Positions 52,698 through 61,290 of a stretch of 64,000 bases of DNA are shown in pieces. The first letter of the stretch is position 1. Each line of letters opens with the position of its first letter. This stretch comes from Cohnella phaseoli (GTDB taxonomy: Bacteria > Bacillota > Bacilli > Paenibacillales > Paenibacillaceae): positions 1 to 64,000 of the forward strand of contig NZ_QRDZ01000037.1 in NCBI RefSeq assembly GCF_003386235.1. The letters run 5' to 3'. A program made the translations under genes and the position numbers. The notes below the pieces were generated by a model that did no database searches, was not told the origin of the DNA, and was given only the letters and a program-made list of their open reading frames with translations.

Positions 52698-52729
52698 CGG
52701 AAGCCTTTTCAGGGCTTCCGTTCTTTTTT
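52698..52729 (+). terminator. plus-strand terminator beyond the convergent Crp/Fnr gene
   Basis: CGGAAGCC (52698-52705), a seven-base loop, GGCTTCCG (52713-52720) and TTCTTTTTTG make an intrinsic terminator on the plus strand. The nearest plus-strand gene upstream is hmp, which ends at 52177, so the hmp message would be antisense to all of 52135-52665. Confidence 0.75.
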
Positions 52730-52799
52730 GTCCATTATATCAGGTGCGGAGCGATGTGATACAATCGGAGCAAACCTAAGAGACGGGGACGATAAACGA

Positions 52800-53462
52800 A
52801 TGGGAAAAACAATCGGTTGTCTGCACGCCCACCACTCCAATATCGGGCACATAGACCGGACGTTGGCGGGACTTGGGGCGGAGCTGCTGCATTATGTCGA
52901 TCCCGGTCTGGTGCGCCGGGTCTCCCGGGAAACGTCTTTCCGTCAGGAGGACGCCCGAAGGCGGGTCCAAGATCAGGTCGACTGGATTGGACAGAGCGGC
53001 GCGGACGCGATCCTCATTACCTGCACCCAATACATGGCGGAGCTGCGGGACAATCCGGCTTCGCTATCCGTACCGGTCGTGGGCATCGACGAGCCTTTCT
53101 TCGAATCGGTATGCGGCTTCGAGGGGCCGCAATTGCTGCTGTTCACGAATCGGGCGACGGTGGGAGGGACGATGGAGCGGCTGCAAGCGCACGCGTTCGC
53201 AATTGGCCGACAGCCGAATGTGGAGGTTCGGGTGCTGGACGGCCTGTTCGAGCTCGTGATGAGGGGGGAACAGGAGCGGCATGATCTCGAATTGTTCCAG
53301 CGTATTCGGGAGCAAGCGACGTCCGATCCGGGCAGGCGGTTAGCGGTCGCCCAATTGTCTATGACCGCGTCGGCGGATAGAGCGGGCTCGGAGCTGGGCA
53401 TCCCGATCGGCCATGCGTTGGAGAGTCTGACTAGCCGGATGAAAGAAACGCTCCGAAGGTAA
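52800..53462 (+). CDS. aspartate/glutamate racemase-superfamily protein
   Basis: This protein of 220 residues resembles the Asp/Glu/hydantoin racemase superfamily: an N-terminal GCLHAHHSNIGHIDRTL strand-loop and a central ITCTQYMAEL that supplies one candidate catalytic cysteine. VPVVGIDEPFFESV and a late AQLSMTASA segment replace the usual second T-x-C motif. The second catalytic cysteine is not evident, so the reaction could be a decarboxylase- or lyase-like variant. ATG 52800 fits the family start. A TACAAT box lies about 40 bases upstream. Confidence 0.7.
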   Translation: MGKTIGCLHAHHSNIGHIDRTLAGLGAELLHYVDPGLVRRVSRETSFRQEDARRRVQDQVDWIGQSGADAILITCTQYMAELRDNPASLSVPVVGIDEPFFESVCGFEGPQLLLFTNRATVGGTMERLQAHAFAIGRQPNVEVRVLDGLFELVMRGEQERHDLELFQRIREQATSDPGRRLAVAQLSMTASADRAGSELGIPIGHALESLTSRMKETLRR

Positions 53463-53530
53463 ATCATGCTATAATAATGAACAGGCAATTGAGGCGCTCA
53501 ATTCACACTAATCGAAGCGGGGTTTGAACA

Positions 53531-54229
53531 TTGATTTGGGAAAATAAAATCGCGACTACGCTGCAATGGACGAAGGAAATTTCCAACAGAGAGCAGAAGG
53601 AAGCGGTCGCGGCCAAAATCGCTGAACGCGTGCGGGACGGGGACGTGATCGGCGTCGGCTCGGGCTCGACGTCTTATTTGGCGCTGCTGGCGATCAGCAA
53701 GAAGGTGAAGGAGCAGAAGCTGAGCGTGCTGGCGATCCCGACTTCTCACGAGGTTTCGCTGACCTGTTCGATCATGGGGCTTCCAACTTCGACTCTGCTG
53801 AACGCGAGACCGGATTGGTATTTCGACGGCGCGGATGAGGTCGATCCGAAGAAAAACCTGATCAAAGGCCGGGGAGGCGCGATGTTTGCGGAGAAGCTGG
53901 TCATGAAGAGCGCTCCCGAAAACTACATTCTCGTCGATTCCTCCAAGTTCGTCTCCCAGTTGGGAGAGAAATTTGCGGCTCCGATCGAGGTCGATCCTCG
54001 CGCGGTTAACCTGGTCGAGACGGAGCTGTCCAAGCTGGGCGTCAAGGAAGTGCAGATGCGGATGGCGCTGGCTAAAGACGGACCGGTCATTACCGAAGCG
54101 GGCAACCTCATTCTGGACGTGCGCTTCAACAAAATCGAGGACGGCTACGAGAAAGAGGTCAAATCGATTCCCGGCGTGATCGAGTCCGGCTTGTTCATGG
54201 GCTTTAACCTGGAAATTTTGACGACATAG
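53531..54229 (+). CDS. rpiA: ribose-5-phosphate isomerase A
   Basis: This enzyme of 232 residues interconverts ribose 5-phosphate and ribulose 5-phosphate in the pentose phosphate pathway. Motifs are VGSGSTSYLAL (phosphate loop), FDGADEVDPKKNLIKGRGGAM (active site with the catalytic aspartate/glutamate) and AEKLVMKSA. The start codon is TTG behind a weak GGGG site. It could handle ribose 5-phosphate from the ribokinase encoded at 11250-12185, though the genes are far apart. Confidence 0.94.
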   Translation: MIWENKIATTLQWTKEISNREQKEAVAAKIAERVRDGDVIGVGSGSTSYLALLAISKKVKEQKLSVLAIPTSHEVSLTCSIMGLPTSTLLNARPDWYFDGADEVDPKKNLIKGRGGAMFAEKLVMKSAPENYILVDSSKFVSQLGEKFAAPIEVDPRAVNLVETELSKLGVKEVQMRMALAKDGPVITEAGNLILDVRFNKIEDGYEKEVKSIPGVIESGLFMGFNLEILTT

Positions 54230-54278
54230 AAGTTTTCGCGCGCAGGGCCAACACGACCTCATAAAGCGAGGGACGGCA

Positions 54279-55310
54279 ATGAGTGCCAAGGAAATAACGG
54301 TTCCGACCGATCTGTGCGATGCTGCGGGCCATCTGTCGCCGGATAGCATTGGGTGGGCCAGACACCCGCTAATTCGCTGCAATGTAACCGGGAGTCCGCT
54401 TCGCAAAAAGAAATGGAATTACTGGTGCGTAACGAGTCCCGAGCTGCTGTTTTCCGTCACGATTTCCCATTTGGATTATGCGGCGGTTATGTTCGTGTAT
54501 GCGTTGGATTTGCGCACGCTGCGTTTTCGAGAGCAGACGGTGCTAGCTCCGCTTGGGGGAGGCTGCCGGCTGCCCGACGAAGTGGACGCATCGGCTGGCT
54601 ACAGCGGCAAGGAACTGACGATCTCTTTCGAGGAACTGGACGACGGCACAAGCGGCACAAGGCTACGGGTAGAGGCTCCGAACTTCGGCGGTCGGGGTCA
54701 AGCTTTGTCTGCCGACATCTTCGTTCGCAGGCCGGACGGCCATGAAACCTTAAACGTAGTCGTGCCGTGGAGCAAGACGCGGTATCAATTCACTTCCAAA
54801 CAGGAAGCGCTTCCTGCGCAAGGGCAGGTTCGTTGGGAAGGTCAGACTTATGCCTTGTCTGAAGGGGAGGCGTTCGGCTGCCTGGATTTCGGCAGAGGCA
54901 AGTGGCCTTATCGCGCCAATTGGAATTGGGCGGCGGCATCCGGGAAGTCGACCGCAGGTCACACGATCGGTCTGAATCTCGGAGGCCAGTGGACGGACGG
55001 AACTGGACAGACGGAGAATGGAATCGTCGTGAACGGACGTTTGACGAAAATTCATGAGGATGTCGTCTGGACATACAATCGTAAACGCTATATGGAGCCA
55101 TGGACGATGCGGACATCAGGCTCGGATCGGGTGTCTCTCGTCTTCGAGCCGCTGTTCGAGAGAACGGCGAAGACGAACGCGCTGCTTATTCGCTCCGAGG
55201 TTCATCAGATGATCGGCAGGTTCCGGGGACGTATCGTTTCCGAAGATGGCGAGGCGATCGTATTGGATGGATTGCTAGGTTGGGCCGAGGATCATTCGGC
55301 TCATTGGTAG
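54279..55310 (+). CDS. DUF2804 family protein
   Basis: This protein of 343 residues has no known function. It matches the DUF2804 family in its opening TDLCDAAGHLSPDSIGWARHP, the KKKWNYWCVTSPELLFSVTISHLDYA-like strand region and the late FGCLDFGRGKWPYRANWNWAA motif. It is rich in tryptophan and predicted beta-strand, suggesting a lipocalin- or galectin-like sandwich. No signal peptide is seen. It lies 49 bases after rpiA and ends in its own terminator. Confidence 0.82.
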   Translation: MSAKEITVPTDLCDAAGHLSPDSIGWARHPLIRCNVTGSPLRKKKWNYWCVTSPELLFSVTISHLDYAAVMFVYALDLRTLRFREQTVLAPLGGGCRLPDEVDASAGYSGKELTISFEELDDGTSGTRLRVEAPNFGGRGQALSADIFVRRPDGHETLNVVVPWSKTRYQFTSKQEALPAQGQVRWEGQTYALSEGEAFGCLDFGRGKWPYRANWNWAAASGKSTAGHTIGLNLGGQWTDGTGQTENGIVVNGRLTKIHEDVVWTYNRKRYMEPWTMRTSGSDRVSLVFEPLFERTAKTNALLIRSEVHQMIGRFRGRIVSEDGEAIVLDGLLGWAEDHSAHW

Positions 55311-55316
55311 ATGGGA

Positions 55317-55363
55317 GCGCGCAACTTACTTCGAGTCAGTCGGAGCGGTTGCGTGCTTTTTTT
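55317..55363 (+). terminator. intrinsic terminator after the DUF2804 gene
   Basis: GCGCGCAAC (55317-55325) pairs with GTTGCGTGC (55348-55356), with one G-T pair, followed by seven T. Confidence 0.8.
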
Positions 55364-55409
55364 AGTGCGACTGTAGAACAAACTCGGGGAACCTGCGGGA
55401 GGTATTCGT

Positions 55410-56096
55410 ATGCGGAAGAAGATTTTAGTCGGTTTGTTGATATTGTTTATGGCAGCTTCGGCAACGGCAGTCGCCAGCGACGCACTCAAGTATAAGGGGA
55501 TGCCTGTAAGGCAACTGGTGTGGAACGGGAAGTCTGTGAAAAGCAAGGATGTTCCTGTTGTCGTGATGGACGGTCGCACGATGATTCCAGTCAATATGCT
55601 CAAATCGGTCGGATACACCATCACTACTTCCGGCAACAAAGTGATAGTCGTACCTGCCAGCAATAAGAATTATTTGAACAACATCGGAATATTGACTTCG
55701 TTTAGCAGACTGTTCGTTGGTCTGAGGGAGTTGGAGGGGATGCTCTTGCTAAGTACGGTTGAGTCGGGCGGAGGCGAAAAAATCAGTCAGGAGACAATAG
55801 CGGCTGTAAAGGATTCAATGGCTTATTGGGAGCAGGAATATGCGCCAAGGGTGAAATTGTTGGATGATGTCTCGCCGATCGATGATTATCCGCGAGACAT
55901 CTATAGAGGAGCTGAGGAGGCAATGAAACGATATAGACAAACAGTGGAAAGCTGGACGAAGTATGCAAAGTCCGGCTCCAAAGAAGATTTGAATGTCTTT
56001 CTGCCACGCGTTAAGGACGCGCAGAAGCAGCTTAAAGCTGTCCAACAATCCGTTGACGACTATTTAAACAAGAACTTTGTGAGATTAGAACAGTGA
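55410..56096 (+). CDS. secreted stalk-domain (copper-amine-oxidase-N-like) protein
   Basis: This exported protein of 228 residues has a signal peptide (about 1-22, ending ATAVAS). A stalk domain follows (about 28-90; VVVMDGRTMIPVNMLKSVGY, then NKVIVVPA), as found in many Paenibacillaceae surface proteins. A helical region (about 100-228) with no recognised motif completes it. The codons in the second half are more AT-rich than the neighbours, hinting at a different origin. Function is unknown. Confidence 0.78.
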   Translation: MRKKILVGLLILFMAASATAVASDALKYKGMPVRQLVWNGKSVKSKDVPVVVMDGRTMIPVNMLKSVGYTITTSGNKVIVVPASNKNYLNNIGILTSFSRLFVGLRELEGMLLLSTVESGGGEKISQETIAAVKDSMAYWEQEYAPRVKLLDDVSPIDDYPRDIYRGAEEAMKRYRQTVESWTKYAKSGSKEDLNVFLPRVKDAQKQLKAVQQSVDDYLNKNFVRLEQ

Positions 56097-56132
56097 AATT
56101 TCACCATCGCCTGGCACGTTCGCGTATAGCAA

Positions 56133-56173
56133 AACCCGGCCCCGTTCCCTCAAGAACGCAGGCCGGGTTTTCC
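56133..56173. terminator. bidirectional terminator between convergent units
   Basis: AACCCGGCC (56133-56141) pairs with GGCCGGGTT (56161-56169); AAAA on the left and TTTT on the right allow use from both strands. It separates the stalk-domain gene from the TetR relic. Confidence 0.85.
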
Positions 56174-56175
56174 CG

Positions 56176-56526
56176 TTAAGGCCGATTCCGCAAATAATCC
56201 AATATCATCCGCTTTAGAATCTCAAGCTGCCGTCCCGCATCAAGATCGGATACGAACGAGAGAATATTATGCTGGAGCGACAGCTTCCGCGAAAAAATGC
56301 CGAAAACGTTAATGACCGTGGTCAACGTTTCGGAGACGGAAAGATCGGAGCGGATCGAGCCGTCCAACTGCCCTTCCCGAATAATCTTGCTGTATTCGCG
56401 GGAAGTTGCCCTGTAGAGCTCGTTAAAGCTCTCGAAGTCCTCCAGAGGTTCCGGAGAATGCGCGGCATAGCTCGCTTCCAACCGAACGAGGCGGTTTGCA
56501 AGATGATTAGCCCTACTGAAATACAT
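56176..56526 (-). pseudogene. TetR/AcrR-family regulator, C-terminal fragment only
   Basis: The 116 codons from ATG 56526 read as the ligand-binding half of a TetR regulator (RANHLANRLVRLEASYAAHS, IIREGQLDGSIRSDLS, ending MILDYLRNRP). The usual N-terminal helix-turn-helix of about 50 residues is missing. Immediately upstream lies the ribosome site of the divergent dehydrogenase gene, in-frame upstream sequence does not encode a helix-turn-helix, and no good ribosome site precedes the ATG. It appears to be a truncated former regulator of the 56557-59470 operon. Confidence 0.75.
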
Positions 56527-56556
56527 TCGAATGACAAGCAAAGGAGATGCGTAAAC

Positions 56557-57309
56557 ATGGGAGTGCTGGACAATAAAGTAGCGATTGTAACGGGTGCGGG
56601 AAGCGGCATGGGGCGCGAGGAAGCGCTGCTGTTCGCCAGAGAGGGAGCGACGGTCGTCGCCACCGACATCAACGAAGCCGCCGTGCACAACGTTGTTAAG
56701 GAAATTGAAGCGGAAGGAGGAAAGGGAATCGCCTTCGCGCATAACGTAGCCTCCGAGGAAGAGTGGAAGCGCGTCGTGGACGCCGCCGTCGCCAATTCCG
56801 GCAAAGTGGATGTTCTTGTCAACAATGCGGGCATTTCGCTGGCAACCGGACTTCTGGAAACGACGATCGAGCAGTGGAACAAAGTGATGAACATTAATCT
56901 GACTAGCGTGTTCCTTGGAATGAAGTACGTTATTCCGCACATGCAGGCCAACAAAGGCGGATCCATCGTCAATATATCCTCCATTGCCGGGCTCACCGGC
57001 AGCAGCGGCGCAGGAGCCTATACGGCCTCCAAAGGCGCGGTTCGCATGCTAACCAAAGCTGCGGCGGTCGATTTCGGCAAGGATCACATTCGCGTCAACT
57101 CCGTGCATCCGGGTTTCATCGAAACTCCAATGAGCGCCGAGTTTGTCAACAACGAGCAGATGCTCCAATGGTTCCTGTCCCAGACTGCGCTGCCGAGAGT
57201 CGGTCAAGCGTCCGAGGTTGCGCAAGCGGTGCTGTTTCTGGCATCCGACGCCGCTTCCTATTTGACCGGAATCGAGCTGCCCGTAGACGGCGGCGTTACC
57301 GCGAAATAA
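56557..57309 (+). CDS. short-chain dehydrogenase/reductase
   Basis: This NAD(P)-dependent oxidoreductase of 250 residues belongs to the classical SDR family. It shows TGAGSGMG (cofactor loop, about 13-20), NNAG (about 90), the catalytic Ser in NISSIAG, Tyr and Lys in YTASKGA and the ending LTGIELPVDGGVTAK. An aspartate (VVATDIN) after the second strand suggests NAD preference. AAGGAG lies upstream of the ATG. It is the first gene of an operon with a flavoprotein and a CoxG-like protein. The substrate may be a ring ketone or alcohol, an inference from the partner. Confidence 0.93.
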   Translation: MGVLDNKVAIVTGAGSGMGREEALLFAREGATVVATDINEAAVHNVVKEIEAEGGKGIAFAHNVASEEEWKRVVDAAVANSGKVDVLVNNAGISLATGLLETTIEQWNKVMNINLTSVFLGMKYVIPHMQANKGGSIVNISSIAGLTGSSGAGAYTASKGAVRMLTKAAAVDFGKDHIRVNSVHPGFIETPMSAEFVNNEQMLQWFLSQTALPRVGQASEVAQAVLFLASDAASYLTGIELPVDGGVTAK

Positions 57310-57340
57310 CGGCCCTTAACCGCGAGAGGAGACGATGCAC

Positions 57341-58984
57341 ATGCCAGCGAAAAAACCGCAGCAATGGGACCGCGAAGTCGATGTAATCGTAATGGGGACG
57401 GGAGGAGCGGCTCTTGTGTCCGCGATTCTGGCTCATGACCAAGGCGCGAAGGTGCTGATTATCGAGAAGGCGGAACAGATCGGCGGAACGACTGCTTTTT
57501 CAGGGGGCGTGCCATGGGTTCCGATGAATCGTTACATGAAGGAAGCGGGTATCGAGGATTCAAGGGAAGAGTCGTTGAGGTATGCCAAAAGACTGACTGG
57601 GGGCAAGGAGCCGGACCCCGAGCTAATCGAGACGTTTATCGACAACGGTCACAAAATGATCGACTATTTGTACGAGCATACGCCTGTGCGTTTTTCGATA
57701 CCGAAAGGGTATCCGGAGTACTACGCAACTTTGCCGGGAGGCAAGCCGACCGGAGGGCGCTCGCTTGACCCGATGCCGTTCGACATGAACCAGATCGGAG
57801 AATGGGCGTACAAGGTACGCAACAATCCGGCCTTCCCGCCTCTGACGCTGGAGGAGGGAGGAGCGATTGGCGGCATCGATTTCGCGAAGATCGCGGAACG
57901 GATGGAAAACAACATCGTCACAATGGGCCGCTCTCTCATCGCCTCGCTGTTCAAGGCTGTGCTCGACCGGGGTATTGAGACGTTGACCGGTACGCCGGGC
58001 AAGGAGCTCATTCTGAACGATACGGGCGAAGTGATCGGCTTGGTCGCCGAGCAGGGGGACTCTATGCTGAACATCGGCGCACGTAAAGGAGTTATTCTCG
58101 CTTCCGGCGGGTTTGAATGGAACAGGGAGCTGGTGAAGGCCTTCTTGAAAGCCGAAGTGACGCATCCGCTCTCGCCGGCAGGCAACGACGGAGACGGCCT
58201 CGTCATGGCGATGGAGGCGGGAGCCGCACTGGCTAACATGAGCGAAGCATGGTGGTATCCGGCGATGCAGGATCCGACGTTCGAATACGAGGATCGCGTC
58301 TTGAATCAGCTTGGAGGCGGCCGCATGGGACCCAACAGCATTATCGTCAACCGCCATGGCAGAAGGTTCGTGCACGAAGGCGTGACGTACAACGATATGC
58401 CCAAAGCGTTTTACGAGTACGATCCTGTCGCTTTGGAGTGGCCGAACGAGCCTCCGGTATGGATGATTTTCGACCAGCAGCTGAAGGACCGTACGATGAT
58501 CGTCACGATGATGCCGGGCGAAGACGCGCCGGATTGGGTAGACAGATCGGATAATTTACGCGATCTGGCCGCAAAAATCGGCGTCGATCCTGACGGGTTG
58601 GAGCGTACCGTGGCCAGATGGAACGACAATGTGCGGCAAGGAGCGGACCCGGATTTCGGCAGGGGCACGACCTTCTTCGAGAACCTCGGCGGGGGCGGAG
58701 GCAGTGCGGAGGCGAATCTCGGCACGATTGAGCAGGCTCCGTTTTACGCTCTTCCGGTATACGCCGGTACGTTAGGAACGAACGGCGGGCCACGCATCAA
58801 CGCCGATGGCCAGGTAATCAGCCTGCGCGGCAAGCCGATTCCCGGATTATACGCGGCGGGCAATGCTTCGATGGGTATTATGGGTCAAGCGTACGCCAGC
58901 GCCGGCGGAACGCTCGGCCCCGGAATGACGATGGGCTACTTGGCGGGAATTGCGGCAGGACAAACGGCGCCCAGAGACATCTGA
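57341..58984 (+). CDS. FAD-dependent oxidoreductase, 3-ketosteroid dehydrogenase / fumarate reductase family
   Basis: This flavoenzyme of 547 residues has an N-terminal dinucleotide-binding motif (VDVIVMGTGGAALVSAILA, then IIEKAEQIGGTTAFSGG) and a C-terminal FAD motif GLYAAGNASMGIMGQAYASAG, as in KstD-like and FCC-like flavoproteins. ASGGFEWN and GGPRINADGQV are further family marks. It probably removes or adds hydrogens across a C-C bond next to a ketone. ATG 57341 is preferred to ATG 57335 because AGAGGAG lies 9 rather than 3 bases away. It sits between the SDR and CoxG-like genes. Confidence 0.88.
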   Translation: MPAKKPQQWDREVDVIVMGTGGAALVSAILAHDQGAKVLIIEKAEQIGGTTAFSGGVPWVPMNRYMKEAGIEDSREESLRYAKRLTGGKEPDPELIETFIDNGHKMIDYLYEHTPVRFSIPKGYPEYYATLPGGKPTGGRSLDPMPFDMNQIGEWAYKVRNNPAFPPLTLEEGGAIGGIDFAKIAERMENNIVTMGRSLIASLFKAVLDRGIETLTGTPGKELILNDTGEVIGLVAEQGDSMLNIGARKGVILASGGFEWNRELVKAFLKAEVTHPLSPAGNDGDGLVMAMEAGAALANMSEAWWYPAMQDPTFEYEDRVLNQLGGGRMGPNSIIVNRHGRRFVHEGVTYNDMPKAFYEYDPVALEWPNEPPVWMIFDQQLKDRTMIVTMMPGEDAPDWVDRSDNLRDLAAKIGVDPDGLERTVARWNDNVRQGADPDFGRGTTFFENLGGGGGSAEANLGTIEQAPFYALPVYAGTLGTNGGPRINADGQVISLRGKPIPGLYAAGNASMGIMGQAYASAGGTLGPGMTMGYLAGIAAGQTAPRDI

Positions 58985-59014
58985 CCACAAGACGAAAAAA
59001 GGAGCTGAACCGTT

Positions 59015-59470
59015 ATGCCAAACGGAATTCATACGATAGAGCTTCCGGTTGCGATCGATAAAATATGGAATTTCGTCAGCGATATGAATAAGTGGGCGCC
59101 GCTCGTCCCCGGGTATATCGAGCACGAAATTCTGAGCGATCGTCAATCCACCTGGGCCTTCAAAGGCGATCTCGGCTTTATGAAAAAAACGGTCAAGCTA
59201 AAGATCGACATCAAGGAATGGATCGAGCCTACGAAGGTAACTTTCGATCTTACGGGGCTGTCCGACAACTTCGGAGGCAACGGATACTTCGAGGCGGAGA
59301 CCGTGGATGACAATACGACGAAAATGACCGGATGCCTGGACATTACAGCCAAAGGCGCAATGGGCCCGATGGTCAACACGATTCTGAAAACGTTCGTTCC
59401 GAAAACCGCCCAAGAGCTATCCGAGGCGATTGCCAATCGGATTGAGGAGATCGAGAACGTTAAAGCATAA
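59015..59470 (+). CDS. CoxG-like SRPBCC-family protein
   Basis: This protein of 151 residues belongs to the START/SRPBCC superfamily, CoxG branch: IDKIWNFVSDMNKWAPLVPGY at the first helix and a late AQELSEAIANRIEEIE helix. CoxG proteins are associated with carbon monoxide dehydrogenase in some bacteria, but no such enzyme is here. A hydrophobic-ligand carrier role for the SDR/flavoprotein substrate is a reasonable inference. It is followed by a strong terminator. Confidence 0.85.
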   Translation: MPNGIHTIELPVAIDKIWNFVSDMNKWAPLVPGYIEHEILSDRQSTWAFKGDLGFMKKTVKLKIDIKEWIEPTKVTFDLTGLSDNFGGNGYFEAETVDDNTTKMTGCLDITAKGAMGPMVNTILKTFVPKTAQELSEAIANRIEEIENVKA

Positions 59471-59473
59471 TAG

Positions 59474-59512
59474 AAGAGGGGCAGCTCCGCCGTTCGGAGC
59501 CGCCCCTCTTTC
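59474..59512 (+). terminator. intrinsic terminator after the SDR-flavoprotein-CoxG operon
   Basis: AAGAGGGGC plus GCTCCG pairs with CGGAGC plus GCCCCTCTT and ends in TTTC. On the minus strand the same hairpin could serve the GntR operon. Confidence 0.85.
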
Positions 59513-59544
59513 GTAGAATTTGTTCATCGGCAACCCGCAGCAAC

Positions 59545-60258
59545 TCAAGCCTCGTAGTTAACCAAATATTGCTGAAGCGCGGTATTGTAATAGCCGACGC
59601 TGTATTCGGCCACGTCGCCGGACGGGACGCGGGAGTAACGCGAGCGCCGCAGCAGATGGGTGTTCGGCTCCAGCTTTAGCAGTTCGGAGACGCGGACGGG
59701 CGCAACGGCGACTTCGAAATGATCGCGGAAACTCGCCAGCCCGATTTCTTGCTCCTCCAGCCAACCGTACAACGATTGTTCTCCGAGATCGGCTGCTTCG
59801 ACATTGCCCGTGCGGGACGTCAAATAGTGCGTGTAGTGAACATACGGCACATCGTCAAGGAAGTACAGACGCTCTATACAAACGCAGCTTTCCCCAAACA
59901 GACGATAAGGCTCGGAGCCTTCCGCGTTGCGGATCGTCTCTGTGCTAAGCAGTCGCTTGCGGATGCGATGCCCTCCCTCGACGAGAATTTCGGTGAAGCT
60001 CATCTGCTTCGACAGTCGGGAGGTGGACGTGTTGCGCAGCACCTTCGTGCCTTTGCCGCTGCCTTTTTCCAGATAGCCTTCCTGCACAAGCTCCTGGATC
60101 GCGTTGCGGACGGTAATTTTACTGACCGAGAACTCTTGCTCGAGCTGCGGCTCCGACGGAATCAAATCCCCGAGCGGATAGACGCCGTGCAGAATGCGGT
60201 CTTTAATAATATTTTTAATTTGTCGGTACAAAGGTTTGTGGTCCCGGGACAAGGTCAT
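59545..60258 (-). CDS. GntR-family regulator, HutC subfamily
   Basis: This repressor of 237 residues has an N-terminal winged helix (about 5-75; SEPQLEQEFSVSKITVRNAI) and a C-terminal UTRA/chorismate-lyase-like effector domain (about 90-235; YRLFGESCVCIERLYFLDDV). It is the last gene of the minus-strand operon that runs from beyond the window edge, 15 bases after the kinase gene. It probably senses a sugar-acid phosphate of the pathway and regulates the operon. Confidence 0.9.
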   Translation of the reverse strand: MTLSRDHKPLYRQIKNIIKDRILHGVYPLGDLIPSEPQLEQEFSVSKITVRNAIQELVQEGYLEKGSGKGTKVLRNTSTSRLSKQMSFTEILVEGGHRIRKRLLSTETIRNAEGSEPYRLFGESCVCIERLYFLDDVPYVHYTHYLTSRTGNVEAADLGEQSLYGWLEEQEIGLASFRDHFEVAVAPVRVSELLKLEPNTHLLRRSRYSRVPSGDVAEYSVGYYNTALQQYLVNYEA

Positions 60259-60273
60259 TGCGATTGCTCCTAT

Positions 60274-61290
60274 CTACCTCTCTACGTCGCCTGCCGCTTG
60301 CGTCATAGCCCGCACGATTTCCCGTTCCGCAGCCATCGGGGTGTCCCCGACGGTCGTATGGGCCAACATGGCCGCCGCAGCTGCGTAACGAACTGTCCGT
60401 TCCGGTTCGAAGCCGGACAGCTCACCGTGCAGAATTCCGCTCGTGTAGGCGTCTCCAGCACCAATTCTATCATAAACGGCGAAGGTCAGCGTGTCGGAAT
60501 AGTGAAAGCGTCCGTCCTTATACAAATACCCGCGCAAAGAATGCGTATTGTCTCCGTTTACGGAGCGGTGCGTTCCAGCCGCCACGGCAATGCCGTATAT
60601 GCGAGCGACTTCGGGAACCAGCTCCTCCAGCTGCTCCTCGCGCGTCGTTCCCTTTGTCGGCATTCCGAGCAGGTACATCGCATCTTTCTCGTTCATCATC
60701 ACGATGTCCGCCAATCCCAGCATTTGTTCATAAAAAGGCTTCGCCTTCTCGTACCCGTCCTCGCCCCACAAAGACGGACGATAATTACAATCGAACGCGA
60801 CGAGGCTGCCGCGGGCTTTCGCCGCTTTCGCGAAACGCAGCATATGGCTTCTTACTGCATCGTTCATAGCCAGCGTAATGCCGCAGAAATGAGCGACATC
60901 CAGTTGGCCGGCGATATCGGCGAAATCGTAGGCGTCTGCCGGGGCCGTGTTGAAGCTGCTCTCCAAGCGGTTCGAGTAGGTGACGCGGCTCGGCCGTGCG
61001 CCAAAGCCGTTTTCAAGAAAATACATCCCGATATAGCTGCCGCCGCGAGCAACGAATTTCTGGGCGATGCCGAGCTTGCGCAGGTTGGCTGTCGCGGCGT
61101 CGCCGAGCGGATTGTCCGGCAGCCGGGTAACCAGATAGCCGTCGTGACCGAAGCGAGCAAGTGCGGAGATTACGTTCACGCCCGTCCCGGAGAACGAGTA
61201 GCTTAGCGTATTAGCCTGCGACAGCAGGTCATACCCCGGCGCCTGCAGGCGCATCATCACCTCTCCGAAAGCGGCGATCCGTTTACCCAT
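60274..61290 (-). CDS. kdgK: 2-keto-3-deoxygluconate kinase-like sugar kinase, PfkB family
   Basis: This kinase of 338 residues starts RIAAFGEVMMRLQAPG, typical of KdgK-type members. It carries SGTGVNVISALARFG (first PfkB signature) and DRIGAGDAYTSGILHG (second, with the catalytic aspartate). It is predicted to phosphorylate 2-keto-3-deoxygluconate to KDPG, the substrate of the aldolase encoded upstream. The start overlaps the aldolase end by eight bases. The symbol rests on context as well as sequence. Confidence 0.85.
   Translation of the reverse strand: MGKRIAAFGEVMMRLQAPGYDLLSQANTLSYSFSGTGVNVISALARFGHDGYLVTRLPDNPLGDAATANLRKLGIAQKFVARGGSYIGMYFLENGFGARPSRVTYSNRLESSFNTAPADAYDFADIAGQLDVAHFCGITLAMNDAVRSHMLRFAKAAKARGSLVAFDCNYRPSLWGEDGYEKAKPFYEQMLGLADIVMMNEKDAMYLLGMPTKGTTREEQLEELVPEVARIYGIAVAAGTHRSVNGDNTHSLRGYLYKDGRFHYSDTLTFAVYDRIGAGDAYTSGILHGELSGFEPERTVRYAAAAAMLAHTTVGDTPMAAEREIVRAMTQAAGDVER

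Noticed and set aside
56527-56940. N-terminal extension of the TetR fragment
   Set aside because: This part is antisense to the SDR gene and contains no helix-turn-helix.
59015-59470. Carbon monoxide dehydrogenase accessory system
   Set aside because: Only a CoxG-like protein is present, with no CO dehydrogenase subunits; the neighbours are an SDR and a KstD-like flavoprotein.
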